DNA of 64,000 nt from Alkalibacter mobilis (GCF_015594845.1 NZ_JADNRK010000006.1:1-64000), one strand, 5' to 3'. Positions 7,372-15,978 are shown, counted from the first letter of the stretch. A program made the numbers and translations. Notes: a model not told the origin generated them from the letters alone.

Positions 7372-9279
7372 ATGAACAAGAAAGTGAAAAGAAGTTTAAG
7401 TGTGCTCATTGTTTTTTTTATGGTAATGGGTTTACTTGCAGGTTGTGGTCAATCAGATACCACGGCAGATGTATCGTATAGTCCTGGGACTTATACAGCT
7501 GAGGTTTATGGATATCTTTCATACCTGACAGTTGAGACTACGTTCAATGACTCGGAGATCACCGATGTAAAGGTTGTTGAGCAAAGTGAAACTCCTGAAC
7601 TGTTCACACTGGTTGAGAACCAGGTTCCAGGTGCAATTGTTGAAAATCAAAGTTTGGGTATCGATACTGTTTCTGGTGCGACAATATCTAGCATGGCAAT
7701 AATCAATGCCGTCTCAGAGTGTGTCGATCAAGCGGGTGGAGATGCTTCTGTACTAAGAGCTAATAAAATTGAAAAACAACCTGGCGAAGCTGAAGAATAC
7801 ACAACAGATGTTGTCATAATTGGAATGGGAGCTTCAGGATTTATGGCAGCCCACAATGCGGCCATCAATGGTGCGGATGTTATGGCCATAGAAAAAGGTG
7901 CCAGTGTTGCTGTATCTAATGGTGTCAAAGTTTCTGGGCCTTTTGCGGTAGACACGCCTGTTTTGCAGGCACAAGATTCAAAGTTGACTGTGGATAAAGC
8001 ATTTTATCATATGATGGATTATTCACACTGGTCAGTAAATGCCGCTTTAGTTAAAAGAAGCCTTGAAACTTCAAGTGAAGCTGTTACTCAGTTGATGGAT
8101 ATGGGATATGAATTCAAGGAAGCAGATTTCCGATTCGAAACACCTTTTAAAGGAGAATATGGTGGATTCCATTTGATATTAAATCCTCTAGAGGAAAGAG
8201 TAAATATTTGGGAGAGTACTCTTGAAAAAGATGGAGTGGAAGTATTATATAATACAGTTGGAGAGAAGCTAATTACTGATGGCGATATGGTAGTAGGGGT
8301 AGAAGCTACTAAAAAAGATGGAACTAAGGTGACTATCAATGCAGAAGCGGTAATATTGGCTACCGGAGGTTTTGTTGGTAATAAAGAAATGATTGAGAAA
8401 TATTTTTCTGGTGCAGAAATAAATCCTGCCGGAGGAAGTTTGAGTACTGGTGATGGAATAAATATGGCACTGGAGGTAGGTGCTGTCATGGATAAAACTT
8501 TTGGTATCTGTGGAAGTGAATACGGTGGTACTAATACTAAAGCAAGTAGAAGTGCAAAACAAGACAAATACGACCAAAACACAGCATTTAAATTTGGGGT
8601 TTACGGCGGATTATACGTAGATGCTCAAGGTGAAAGGTTTATGAATGAAGGGCAAATGGTAGATTATCCAATGTCATTTGGAAGTGAATCAATAATAAGA
8701 AATAGTCCTTATTATGCCATAGTCGATCAAAAATTTGTCGATGCAATGAAAACCCAAGGATTATACGAGTATACTAGAGAAAAAGGTGCTCCTGACGATT
8801 GGACAATAGGAAATTACTATAAAGGAAAAATTTTAACCAATTTGGATGCAGATTTAGAAGAAGGTATCAAAGAAGGCTGGATATACAAAGCAGACACGAT
8901 CGAGGAACTCGCAGAGTATTTTGATACGCCTAATCTTGCGAAAACAGTGGAAACATATAATTCATTTGTAGAGGGTGGAAAAGATCTTCTTTTTGATAAA
9001 AATCCAATGTACTTGTCTGAAATAGGTGAGGCGCCTTATTACATAATTGAAAATGAATTTAGCGGTTGGAGTACAATCGGAGGAATTCGTGTGGATGCCT
9101 CTTTAAGAGCTCTAAATGATGATAACAAACCGATACCAGGGCTATATGTTATTGGGGCCGATGCAGGAAGTTTATTCTCTACTCCTTATTATGACATACC
9201 CGGATCTTTTTATGGTTTAGCCATAGATTCTGGAACAATTGCGGGCAAAGAAACGGCAGCCTATGTTTTAGAAAATTAA
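7372..9279 (+). CDS. FMN-binding/FAD-dependent surface lipoprotein reductase
   Basis: A 635-aa lipoprotein: signal peptide with lipobox LLAGC (lipidated Cys25). An FMN-binding domain (about 36-118) carries DTVSGATIS, in which Thr104 is the predicted site of covalent FMN attachment by an ApbE-type transferase. An FAD-binding fumarate-reductase-like domain follows from about 145 (GMGASG at 151-156) to the end, with a typical closing IPGLYVIGADAG...GLAIDSG. Members reduce fumarate, urocanate, cinnamates and other enoates outside the membrane; the substrate here cannot be read from sequence. No ApbE gene is in the window. Followed after 9 nt by a second FMN-binding lipoprotein, presumably its electron donor; expression is probably MerR-activated. 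Confidence 0.85.
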   Translation: MNKKVKRSLSVLIVFFMVMGLLAGCGQSDTTADVSYSPGTYTAEVYGYLSYLTVETTFNDSEITDVKVVEQSETPELFTLVENQVPGAIVENQSLGIDTVSGATISSMAIINAVSECVDQAGGDASVLRANKIEKQPGEAEEYTTDVVIIGMGASGFMAAHNAAINGADVMAIEKGASVAVSNGVKVSGPFAVDTPVLQAQDSKLTVDKAFYHMMDYSHWSVNAALVKRSLETSSEAVTQLMDMGYEFKEADFRFETPFKGEYGGFHLILNPLEERVNIWESTLEKDGVEVLYNTVGEKLITDGDMVVGVEATKKDGTKVTINAEAVILATGGFVGNKEMIEKYFSGAEINPAGGSLSTGDGINMALEVGAVMDKTFGICGSEYGGTNTKASRSAKQDKYDQNTAFKFGVYGGLYVDAQGERFMNEGQMVDYPMSFGSESIIRNSPYYAIVDQKFVDAMKTQGLYEYTREKGAPDDWTIGNYYKGKILTNLDADLEEGIKEGWIYKADTIEELAEYFDTPNLAKTVETYNSFVEGGKDLLFDKNPMYLSEIGEAPYYIIENEFSGWSTIGGIRVDASLRALNDDNKPIPGLYVIGADAGSLFSTPYYDIPGSFYGLAIDSGTIAGKETAAYVLEN

Positions 9280-9288
9280 GGTGACAAC

Positions 9289-9630
9289 ATGAAAAAATTA
9301 ATGTTAATAATGTTAATTCTAATATCAACTTTGTCTTTCGGCGCATGCTCGGGCAGCAAATATGATGATGGGAAATACACCGCAGAGTCATTTGGAAACG
9401 GCGGAGATATTTTGATAGAAGCTAACATCGAAAACGGAAAAATTACAGATATTAAGGTATTGGAAAATGATGAAACACCAGCTATGTTGAAAGCAGTGGA
9501 AGAGACTTTGATCCCACAAATAATTTCAAAACAAGGTGTGGAAGAAGTAGATACAGTTTCAGGTGCTACAAAAACTAGCGAAGCTGTTATCGAGGCAGTC
9601 GGTGAAATACTAGATCAAGCTTCAAAATAA
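9289..9630 (+). CDS. FMN-binding domain lipoprotein
   Basis: A 113-aa lipoprotein with lipobox FGAC (Cys20) and one FMN-binding domain (about 27-110) containing EVDTVSGATKTS; Thr94 is the predicted flavinylation site. It starts 9 nt after the large reductase gene (ribosome binding site AAGGTGAC) and ends just before a strong terminator. Single-domain flavolipoproteins of this kind shuttle electrons between membrane donors and surface reductases, as PplA does in Listeria; that role is inferred from family and context. Confidence 0.85.
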   Translation: MKKLMLIMLILISTLSFGACSGSKYDDGKYTAESFGNGGDILIEANIENGKITDIKVLENDETPAMLKAVEETLIPQIISKQGVEEVDTVSGATKTSEAVIEAVGEILDQASK

Positions 9631-9660
9631 GATTTTATTAGAAAATTAGTATTTTGATAT

Positions 9661-9702
9661 TTAGAGTTGCATCTTTACGTAGATGCAACTCTAAAATTTT
9701 TT
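9661..9702. terminator. bidirectional terminator
   Basis: A perfect 14-bp inverted repeat, TTAGAGTTGCATCT (9661-9674) and AGATGCAACTCTAA (9681-9694), with a T-run after it on the plus strand, separates the convergent flavolipoprotein and flavodoxin genes. Confidence 0.85.
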
Positions 9703-9711
9703 GCTAAAAGA

Positions 9712-10239
9712 TCATATCAATGATTCTACAATTGGCATGATGTGTTTTTTGTTGGTGAAATCCACAACTTTTCCGTATGTGGCAAGCATGCCTTTTGAAT
9801 CGTCATCAAGATCTTCAGGATTTTTTGATTTGATTGATTTAACAGATAAATACATTAAAAATCTGTCGAGCGGGTTCATTTTTTTGTAGTTGAGTCCGCC
9901 ACGGAGCAAGTGGAATTCTACCTTATCAAGCATTTCAGGAGCAAGATTTTGTTTTTTAAGTTCTTCTTTTGCAGTATCTTTTTTTAAAGTGGCACCAACT
10001 GCAACTACAATGATTCGTTTTTGTTTCAATCGTTCAAAATTTCTCTTGATCAAGGAAAAGCCCAGAATACCTCCGGCGTAAAGGCCACCACAATAAACCA
10101 AAGTATCGTAAGGAATCAGATCATTGATTTTTATGTCTTTTCTTTTTAACAAATCTGTGTTCAATTCTTCAGAAAGCCATTTGGCATATTTTTCAGTGCT
10201 ACCATACTTACTTTGATAAACTACAGCAATATCAGACAT
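9712..10239 (-). CDS. flavodoxin-like protein
   Basis: A 175-aa flavodoxin-fold protein. The N-terminal phosphate loop (YQSKYGSTEKYA, residues 8-19) binds FMN phosphate, and VYCGGLYAGG (48-57) is the second flavin loop. It resembles the flavodoxin-5/HemG-like group often found as single genes next to TetR regulators in Clostridia. Function: probable cytosolic redox carrier or quinone/menaquinone-linked reductase, not resolved. A strong ribosome binding site (AAGGAG) precedes the ATG. Its only upstream neighbour on this strand is a truncated TetR gene, so it may have lost its regulator. Confidence 0.8.
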   Translation of the reverse strand: MSDIAVVYQSKYGSTEKYAKWLSEELNTDLLKRKDIKINDLIPYDTLVYCGGLYAGGILGFSLIKRNFERLKQKRIIVVAVGATLKKDTAKEELKKQNLAPEMLDKVEFHLLRGGLNYKKMNPLDRFLMYLSVKSIKSKNPEDLDDDSKGMLATYGKVVDFTNKKHIMPIVESLI

Positions 10240-10300
10240 ATTAATGCAACTCCTTAATTTTTTTCTTACAGAACTATCTTAACTTTTGCATGATAAAAAT

Positions 10301-10435
10301 TCAAGAGCAATAATAAGTGATCAAACCTTGGTTGATTCCTGATACTTCTGCTATTTTTTTATTGGTTATCTTATTGTAACCCTCTCGTATGTACAGAATC
10401 TTAGCAACTTCGTAGATTATTTGTTTTGTTTGCAT
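10301..10435 (-). pseudogene. truncated TetR family regulator
   Basis: A 44-codon frame with its own ribosome binding site (GAGGTAG) encodes only the N-terminal helix-turn-helix of a TetR protein. VAKILYIREGYNKITNKKIA followed by EVSGINQGLITYY is the classic pattern, then a TGA. The remaining roughly 150 codons are absent from all frames before the flavodoxin gene begins about 60 nt later. The simplest reading is an internal deletion in a former tetR-flavodoxin operon. Alternatively, a stand-alone HTH peptide could still be made. Confidence 0.75.
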
Positions 10436-10740
10436 GGCAGCTACCTCGTTTATTCGTTGACTTTATATGCAGGAAGTATATCAAAAAGTTGTATAAGAGT
10501 AAATTGTTGTATTTACAAAAACTGATGAATTATTTTTTTCAAGTACAAATAAATGTAAAAAAACAAGCAATTACAATAAGTGTTAAAATAATAACAAAAT
10601 AGTTATTTTGTACTTGACTAAAATTTACTTTGATGATAAAAGTATTATAAGATTATTTATGTTTTGAAGTAAGTGTCTTAAGAAAGATGTTGGAGTGCAA
10701 ATAAGAATTACATTTATATCAATTAAAGGGGGCACGTGAA
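10436..10740. other. intergenic region before FNT channel
   Basis: No gene is seen. It contains a small A/T hairpin (ACAAAAT/ATTTTGT around 10594-10611) and TTGACT at 10614-10619 as a possible -35 for the downstream channel gene; no convincing -10 at standard spacing was found. Confidence 0.4.
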
Positions 10741-11580
10741 ATGAATGATAACAGAGATTTGACACCAGCGGAAATTACCAATGCAACGGTTGTTGTTGGT
10801 GTCAGAAAAGTAGCCAACAGAAAAATCAATCAATTTATTTTGGCGATACTGGCAGGAGCTTTTATTGCATTTGCAGCAGAAGGTTCAAATATGGCGGCAT
10901 TTAATTTATTTGCAAAACCTGAAACATACGGCTTGGGAAAAGCGTTAGCCGGATCCATATTTGGAACAGGACTTATGTTGGTGATCATCGCTGGAGGAGA
11001 GCTTTTTACCGGTAACTCGCTGATTTTGGCTGGAGTTTTTGCTGGTAAGGTAAAGATAGAAAAAATGCTTGCCAATTGGGGAATCGTTTACATTGGTAAT
11101 TTTGTAGGATCTATTTTGATAGCTTATATGATGGTCAAATCTGGCCTATTCAATAGTGGAGCAAACGGATTGGCAGCTACCACTTTGAAAATCGCTTCGT
11201 ATAAGGTGAATCTTAGCTTCATGCAGGCTTTTTATTTAGGAATTATGTGCAATTGGCTAGTGTGTTTGGCTGTGTGGATGTCATTCGGATCAAAAAATAT
11301 AGTGGGAAAGGTCTTTGCGATATTTTTCCCGATTTGGCTATTTATCACATCGGGTTTTGAACACTCAATTGCAAATATGTACTATATACCTGCAGGCATT
11401 CTTTCAAAAACCAACGAGGCATGGGTTGCTGCGTCAGGGCTAACTGCTGAGCAATTGGCAAATTTAAACTGGAGTACTTTTACAATAAACAATTTATTAC
11501 CCGTGACTTTAGGCAACCTGGTGGGGGGCGGCGTATTTGTTGCTTTATTATATTGGTTTGTTTACGTAAAAAACAACTAA
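10741..11580 (+). CDS. formate/nitrite transporter (FNT) family channel
   Basis: A 279-aa protein with six predicted membrane helices and FNT landmarks: LAGAFIAFAA in helix 1, GGELFTGNS in the helix 2 region and CNWLVCLAVW in helix 4. FNT channels form pentamers that pass formate, nitrite or hydrosulfide with protons. Which anion is used cannot be told; no formate lyase, nitrite reductase or sulfite reductase gene lies beside it. It is a single-gene unit with a good ribosome binding site (AAAGGGGG) and a clear terminator. Confidence 0.9.
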   Translation: MNDNRDLTPAEITNATVVVGVRKVANRKINQFILAILAGAFIAFAAEGSNMAAFNLFAKPETYGLGKALAGSIFGTGLMLVIIAGGELFTGNSLILAGVFAGKVKIEKMLANWGIVYIGNFVGSILIAYMMVKSGLFNSGANGLAATTLKIASYKVNLSFMQAFYLGIMCNWLVCLAVWMSFGSKNIVGKVFAIFFPIWLFITSGFEHSIANMYYIPAGILSKTNEAWVAASGLTAEQLANLNWSTFTINNLLPVTLGNLVGGGVFVALLYWFVYVKNN

Positions 11581-11612
11581 AGTTCACCTTGATTTAAATG
11601 TTTAAGTCAAAT

Positions 11613-11649
11613 AAAAAATCGGTACCCTGCTAGAGTACCGATTTTTTTA
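11613..11649. terminator. bidirectional terminator
   Basis: A perfect 13-bp stem, AAAAAATCGGTAC (11613-11625) with GTACCGATTTTTT (11635-11647), 9-nt loop, between the convergent FNT gene and the unknown gene at 11654. Confidence 0.85.
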
Positions 11650-11653
11650 TGTT

Positions 11654-12004
11654 TTAATCTTCACTTAAAGCAATACCTATTATATCATCTAAATACACTA
11701 TCAAATGTTTGAGTTTAGTGGTCGTGCCACCGGATTTTAAAGTGGCATTTTCTATTGTGATGAAAGAATTTCTTTGTTGCTCCATAAATGGATCGTCCAT
11801 ATCGTATTCACTTTCATAATACTTTAACATGCCATTGATAAAGTCAGGGAAAATGCCAGAAGAAGATTCATCGATGATCAATATTTTTCCTTCAATCAAT
11901 CCAGCTGCCGTAAGAAGATTGATCCTCTTCCTTTCAGTTTGAGCCAACTCTACGAATCTTACCAAATATTCAATAGAATAATTTTTTAATCTTTCTGTAG
12001 TCAC
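11654..12004 (-). CDS. uncharacterised 116-aa protein
   Basis: No family recognised. The N-terminal half is helical (residues 1-33). The rest shows alternating beta-type stretches (GKILIIDES, FITIENATL, LKHLIVYLDDIIGIAL), which could form a small SH3/Sm-like barrel, but this is only an impression. No signal peptide, membrane segment or cysteine is present. It has a ribosome binding site (AGGAGG) 8 nt before the ATG and is transcribed alone, convergent with the FNT gene. Confidence 0.65.
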   Translation of the reverse strand: MTTERLKNYSIEYLVRFVELAQTERKRINLLTAAGLIEGKILIIDESSSGIFPDFINGMLKYYESEYDMDDPFMEQQRNSFITIENATLKSGGTTTKLKHLIVYLDDIIGIALSED

Positions 12005-12140
12005 GATACATACCTCCTATCCTTTCATCACCATTATAACATATTTTATAAATATTGTATTTATAAATACAACAGATTCAATATTTTGAATAACTCAAAT
12101 AGCGTTAGTACCAAGATAAATTATAGTTTTTTCAAGCATG

Positions 12141-13232
12141 TTATTCCTTGACGGCATTCTCAGTCAAATAGTCAAAAACCGATTGATGTAAAACCGTCAT
12201 TGTCAAATAAGGAAGTCCATAAGTTTCTTCATATTCAGTGTAGTCTTCAAGTGCCATGGTATCTTTAAAGAAAGTTTCTATATCATCCTCGGAAACTGAT
12301 ATCTCGGCATCCTCGGCTATGGCTTGGACTATCAAATAATAATTTGCAGTTTCGGTGTTAGTCTCCAGATTTGCCTCCATCAACTCTTCTTGTGTTTCAA
12401 CTCCCAAATAGGTAGTTAAGAAATCTTCAAATTCCATGTCATAGTATTCGACGTATTCCTTGTAGTATAAAAGCATTGACTCTTCTTGGAATTTTAATAA
12501 TTTATCAGGTAGAGAATTAACAGTGCTCTTCTCAAGCAAATAATCCTGTATATAAATTTGAATTGCCGATTTTTCAAGGTCGTCAGTAATTGCGGCTTTC
12601 ATTTGATCAACATTTTCCCAACCGTACGGCTCTTTTAAATTTTCAGATACGAAATCATCTGTTAAATCTGGGACAACCGATTCAGAAATATAGTTTACCG
12701 TAATGGCGAACTTTGCATCTTTGCCGTTAAGGTCTTCATTGCCGTAATCTTCAGGAAAAGTAACTTCAATATCGAATGATTCTCCTGGAGTATGCCCAAT
12801 TAGTTGCTCAAGAAAGTCATCTATATAGCTGGTAACGCCGATAGTGACATCAGTACCTGCACCTCCGGTACTTCCTCCTTCAAATTCTACACCGTCTACA
12901 CTGCCTACGTAGTCGATGTTTACAGTGTCGCCGTCAATGATTTTGCGATCTTTGACTTGATTTTCAGTGGTAAAAGAAGCTAATATGGAGTCCATTTGAG
13001 CAATAACATCGTCGTCTGATACTGAATAAATGTCTTCCGATATTTTGATGCCTTTATATTCAGGTAGATCAACATGATCTAAAGCGTCAACATCTATCCA
13101 CAAACCATTATCATCTAAATCTCTGCTGTACGTAAACTCCTCTTCCGTTTTGTCTGTAGTGCAGCCTGTCAACATTAAGCTGAAAATGGCTATGAAAAGT
13201 AACAGACTTAAAATTAATTTTGATTTTTTCAT
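12141..13232 (-). CDS. trigger-factor-like peptidyl-prolyl isomerase lipoprotein
   Basis: A 363-aa lipoprotein: lipobox LTGC with lipidated Cys24, an acidic linker, an FKBP-type PPIase domain (about 98-190; DGDTVNIDYVGSVDGVEFEGG and the FPEDYG...GKDAKF elements), then an all-helical C-terminal region resembling the trigger factor chaperone arms. It lacks the ribosome-binding N-domain, so it is not trigger factor itself but an exported relative, expected to fold proteins outside the membrane in the manner of PrsA. It appears monocistronic, with a ribosome binding site (GGAGG) just before the ATG. Confidence 0.85.
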   Translation of the reverse strand: MKKSKLILSLLLFIAIFSLMLTGCTTDKTEEEFTYSRDLDDNGLWIDVDALDHVDLPEYKGIKISEDIYSVSDDDVIAQMDSILASFTTENQVKDRKIIDGDTVNIDYVGSVDGVEFEGGSTGGAGTDVTIGVTSYIDDFLEQLIGHTPGESFDIEVTFPEDYGNEDLNGKDAKFAITVNYISESVVPDLTDDFVSENLKEPYGWENVDQMKAAITDDLEKSAIQIYIQDYLLEKSTVNSLPDKLLKFQEESMLLYYKEYVEYYDMEFEDFLTTYLGVETQEELMEANLETNTETANYYLIVQAIAEDAEISVSEDDIETFFKDTMALEDYTEYEETYGLPYLTMTVLHQSVFDYLTENAVKE

Positions 13233-13350
13233 ATAATACCTCCAATTTACTTATGATCAGTTGAAATTGATCGAAAAAGTTTGACTCGACCAGTCGCTTT
13301 ATTATACACGATAAAACTCAAATTAAAAAGATTATTAAGTAAGTCTTAAG

Positions 13351-13581
13351 TTACGAATGTTTGTTATTTTGATTGGTATTTTCCTCAGTAAAAAAAGTCA
13401 TGATAAAATATATAACCATCAAAATAATGGAAATCGTTATTTGAAATCTATTATCATCGACAGGGCAGGCTCCGGGAGCCAAATTTTTTCCGGCTAGATA
13501 TGTTTGTAATAATGTGTAACCCGCAAATAGAATTGCTATGTAGAATACGACATTTGTTATTTTTGGATTGATTTTTTTCAT
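13351..13581 (-). CDS. small two-helix membrane protein
   Basis: A 76-aa protein with two predicted membrane segments (about 9-27 and 47-65) joined by a short loop containing APGACPVDDNR. The C-terminus is polar and Asn-rich. No family is recognised. A GGAGG ribosome binding site lies 6-8 nt before the ATG. It sits upstream of the PPIase lipoprotein on the same strand, but 118 nt separate them and cotranscription is uncertain. Confidence 0.65.
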   Translation of the reverse strand: MKKINPKITNVVFYIAILFAGYTLLQTYLAGKNLAPGACPVDDNRFQITISIILMVIYFIMTFFTEENTNQNNKHS

Positions 13582-13682
13582 GAATACCTCCAGTTTGCTT
13601 TTGATGTTTAGAATATTAACACAAATTCAAATCATGATAAAGTTATAAAAAAATAAAACCAGTATTTTAGAAGTCTTGTCAC

Positions 13683-13722
13683 TAAAAAAGCGATACCGGT
13701 TTCTACAATTTCCGGTATCGCT
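13683..13722 (-). terminator. terminator downstream of uspA
   Basis: A perfect 11-bp stem, AGCGATACCGG (13689-13699) and CCGGTATCGCT (13712-13722). Read on the minus strand it is followed by a run of T residues (complement of 13683-13688). Confidence 0.85.
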
Positions 13723-13739
13723 CTTAAAAAATATCCATT

Positions 13740-14174
13740 TTATTTAACTACAAGAATCGTTATTGGTGTTTCATGAAGTACTTTATTGGTTACGCTTCCA
13801 ATGAATATTCTTTTGAAGCCGGCTCCCAATCCTTGTGAGCCCATTATTATGAGATCTACGTCATTTTTCTTTGCATACTCGATGATTTGAGTCGCAGTAT
13901 CCCCTTCGAGCAGTTCAGTTTTTACGTTTTCAGTATTTTTGAATTCCTTTTTTGCCTCATTTAAGATTTTTTCGGAGTCTTCTTTGGATGTTTTAACCAA
14001 TAAATCGTAAGCATTGGTAAAACCTGCAGTTCCGACTGCAGGAACTGCGAACTTGATGTCAACCACATTCAGCAATATCACTTCACTGTCAAAGGCCTCC
14101 GCAATTTTTGCGCCTTTCTGTGCAGCTCTTTTGGAAAAATCTGAACCGTCAACTGGAATTAGAATCTTTTTCAT
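13740..14174 (-). CDS. universal stress protein UspA family
   Basis: A 144-aa single-domain Usp with the ATP-binding signature at the C-terminal end: GSQGLG (about 114-119) and GSVTNKVLHETPITILVV (126-143), plus the N-terminal ILIPVDGSDFSKRA. Such proteins bind ATP and support survival under stress or growth arrest; targets are not known. A monocistronic gene with its own terminator and a GGAGTG ribosome binding site. Confidence 0.9.
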   Translation of the reverse strand: MKKILIPVDGSDFSKRAAQKGAKIAEAFDSEVILLNVVDIKFAVPAVGTAGFTNAYDLLVKTSKEDSEKILNEAKKEFKNTENVKTELLEGDTATQIIEYAKKNDVDLIIMGSQGLGAGFKRIFIGSVTNKVLHETPITILVVK

Positions 14175-14497
14175 GATGAAACACTCCTTTATTTAAAATC
14201 AAACATCATTCATATGTTTATGCGCGACAATAGTGTTAGAGATCATTGAAGTTCATTAGACATGCGTAAACGGTATAATAGAAAAAAGTGTTTAAAAATA
14301 ACTTGATCTTGTGAGAAGTTTAAAGTGAAAAATCTGGTCAAGTATTTTATACCACATTATTACATTTCTTAAACATGAATCAAAATAGTGTCTGGTGATT
14401 GGCAATTCGCAATGAAAAAATTGACTTTACGCCATAATACAGCATAAGAAACCAAAATTTGTTATAATATTGGTAAAAACAACGAGGTGAAAAGTTT
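14175..14497. other. intergenic region between divergent uspA and PC4-like gene
   Basis: No gene is seen. It must contain two divergent promoters. TATAAT at 14464-14469 is a likely -10 for the PC4-like gene, about 30 nt ahead of its start. Confidence 0.45.
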
Positions 14498-14716
14498 ATG
14501 GCAGCTATAAAATATGATGTCGTAGAGAAAATTGCAGTGCTTTCGCAAAAGGGAGAATGGACTAAAGAATTGAACATGGTCAGTTGGAACGATAGACCTG
14601 CAAAATTCGATATAAGAGATTGGAACCATCAAGAGGGAAAAATCGGGAAAGGTGTAACTTTGACTGAAAGCGAAATTAATGAATTGAAAGATGCAATTGA
14701 GAAACTCGAAATCTAA
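14498..14716 (+). CDS. YdbC family PC4-like single-strand DNA-binding protein
   Basis: A 72-aa protein with the PC4/YdbC fold pattern: strands around KIAVLS, ELNMVSWND and KFDIRDWN, then a C-terminal helix LTESEINELKDAIEKL. Bacterial YdbC proteins bind single-stranded DNA or RNA as dimers; the cellular role is unclear. A ribosome binding site GAGGTG precedes the ATG. The MscS gene starts 14 nt after its stop, so the two are probably cotranscribed. Confidence 0.85.
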   Translation: MAAIKYDVVEKIAVLSQKGEWTKELNMVSWNDRPAKFDIRDWNHQEGKIGKGVTLTESEINELKDAIEKLEI

Positions 14717-14730
14717 ATTGGATCGACTCT

Positions 14731-15978
14731 ATGCACACCTTTAACATATCAGCGATAAGGGAGGATTTTAAAATCGATTATTTTAAAAAAATTGTTATGG
14801 ACAGATATGGTTTAACGGATGCTTATGCAACAATTATCGGATATATTGGGGCATTTGCCATTGTCTTTTTAATTAGTATTTTAGTGTACATCTTGGCAAA
14901 AAAAATATTTATCAAAATGGTGATCGGACAAATCAAGAAAAGCAAATTTAAATGGGACGATACACTTCTGAACAGAAAGTTTTTTGACAGGATGATAACG
15001 CTGATGCCGTTACTGATCGTTCACAGTGGTTCGACTTACCTGGGGATCTTCAGCGAACCAGTGAAATTTATAGCGTTTATGTTGATTCTGGTCCAAATTG
15101 CTAGAATAGCAGGCTGTTTTTTAGAATCAGTCAATGATATATACTCCAGATTTGAAGTGTCGAGAGAAAAACCGATCAAGGGGTTTTTGCAGGTCATAAA
15201 AATCATAATTTATGTTCTTGTGGGAATTCTGATTCTGGCAAACCTTATGGGAACCAATCCTTATGTAATGCTTAGTGGACTAGGTGCCGTTGCGGCAATA
15301 TTCTCTTTTATATTCAAAGACACCATTTTAGGCTTGTTGGCAGGAGTGCTTCTTTCTGTCAACGATATGTTGAGAATTGGAGACTGGATAGAAATGCCGA
15401 AGTATGGCGCCAATGGGGATGTCATGGACATAACGATGAACACTGTGAAGGTAAGAAATTTTGACATGACTATAACTACGGTACCTGCATACGCATTGAT
15501 TTCAGATTCTTTTAAAAATTGGAGAGGTATAGCTCAAATTGGTGGAAGAAGGATAATGAGATCAGTGTACATAGATATTTACAGTGTAAAATTCTGCACA
15601 ATGGACGAACTTGTTCGATTCAAAGAAATCGAAATGATAAGGGGACCCATTGATACAAAAATCGATGAAATCAGTGCCGGAAAGGAAAATGATATAACCA
15701 ATTTAGGCGTTTTTCGCATGTACCTTGAAGAGTATTTGGATCGCCATCCCAGTATACATAAAGAAATAACTCACATGGTCAGGGAATTGACACCCACTGA
15801 GAAGGGCATTCCACTGGAGGTATATGCTTTCACCAACGATATTGGCTGGGAGTCTTATGAGAATACACAATCGGAAATATTTGAACATATTGTAGCAATG
15901 ACTGAAAAGTTTGGGTTGACACTTTACCAGCAACCCTCAGGGCTGGATGTGAAGAAATTGCACCGTAAATTTGAATAA
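14731..15978 (+). CDS. MscS family mechanosensitive channel (YbdG-like)
   Basis: A 415-aa membrane protein with about five hydrophobic segments in its first 220 residues. The MscS pore and beta domain follow: GLGAVAAIFSFIFKDTILGLLAGVLLSVNDMLRIGDWIEMP, then VRNFDMTITTVPAYALISDSFKNWR. The long C-terminal cytoplasmic part resembles E. coli YbdG, a small-conductance channel that protects against mild osmotic downshock. The annotated ATG has no clear ribosome binding site; a GGGAGG at about 14759 suggests that translation might start further in, near Met23, or be coupled to the upstream gene. Confidence 0.85.
   Translation: MHTFNISAIREDFKIDYFKKIVMDRYGLTDAYATIIGYIGAFAIVFLISILVYILAKKIFIKMVIGQIKKSKFKWDDTLLNRKFFDRMITLMPLLIVHSGSTYLGIFSEPVKFIAFMLILVQIARIAGCFLESVNDIYSRFEVSREKPIKGFLQVIKIIIYVLVGILILANLMGTNPYVMLSGLGAVAAIFSFIFKDTILGLLAGVLLSVNDMLRIGDWIEMPKYGANGDVMDITMNTVKVRNFDMTITTVPAYALISDSFKNWRGIAQIGGRRIMRSVYIDIYSVKFCTMDELVRFKEIEMIRGPIDTKIDEISAGKENDITNLGVFRMYLEEYLDRHPSIHKEITHMVRELTPTEKGIPLEVYAFTNDIGWESYENTQSEIFEHIVAMTEKFGLTLYQQPSGLDVKKLHRKFE

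Noticed and set aside
8088-8582. Long minus-strand open frame opposite the flavoprotein gene
   Set aside because: It is a shadow of a clear FAD-domain coding sequence on the plus strand, with no ribosome binding site or recognisable product.
10301-10303. Possible selenocysteine UGA in the truncated TetR frame
   Set aside because: Only about nine further codons follow before another stop, there is no family reason for Sec, and no SECIS-like hairpin is evident.
10313-10334. Partial palindrome resembling the TetR operator at 4964-4979 (AACC..GGTT)
   Set aside because: It lies inside the coding sequence for the conserved HTH of the truncated TetR gene; the symmetry comes from codons for INQGL.
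13276-13300. Short dyad CGAC..GTCG upstream of the trigger-factor-like lipoprotein
   Set aside because: The arms are only 4 bp and no regulator is nearby; not distinguishable from chance.
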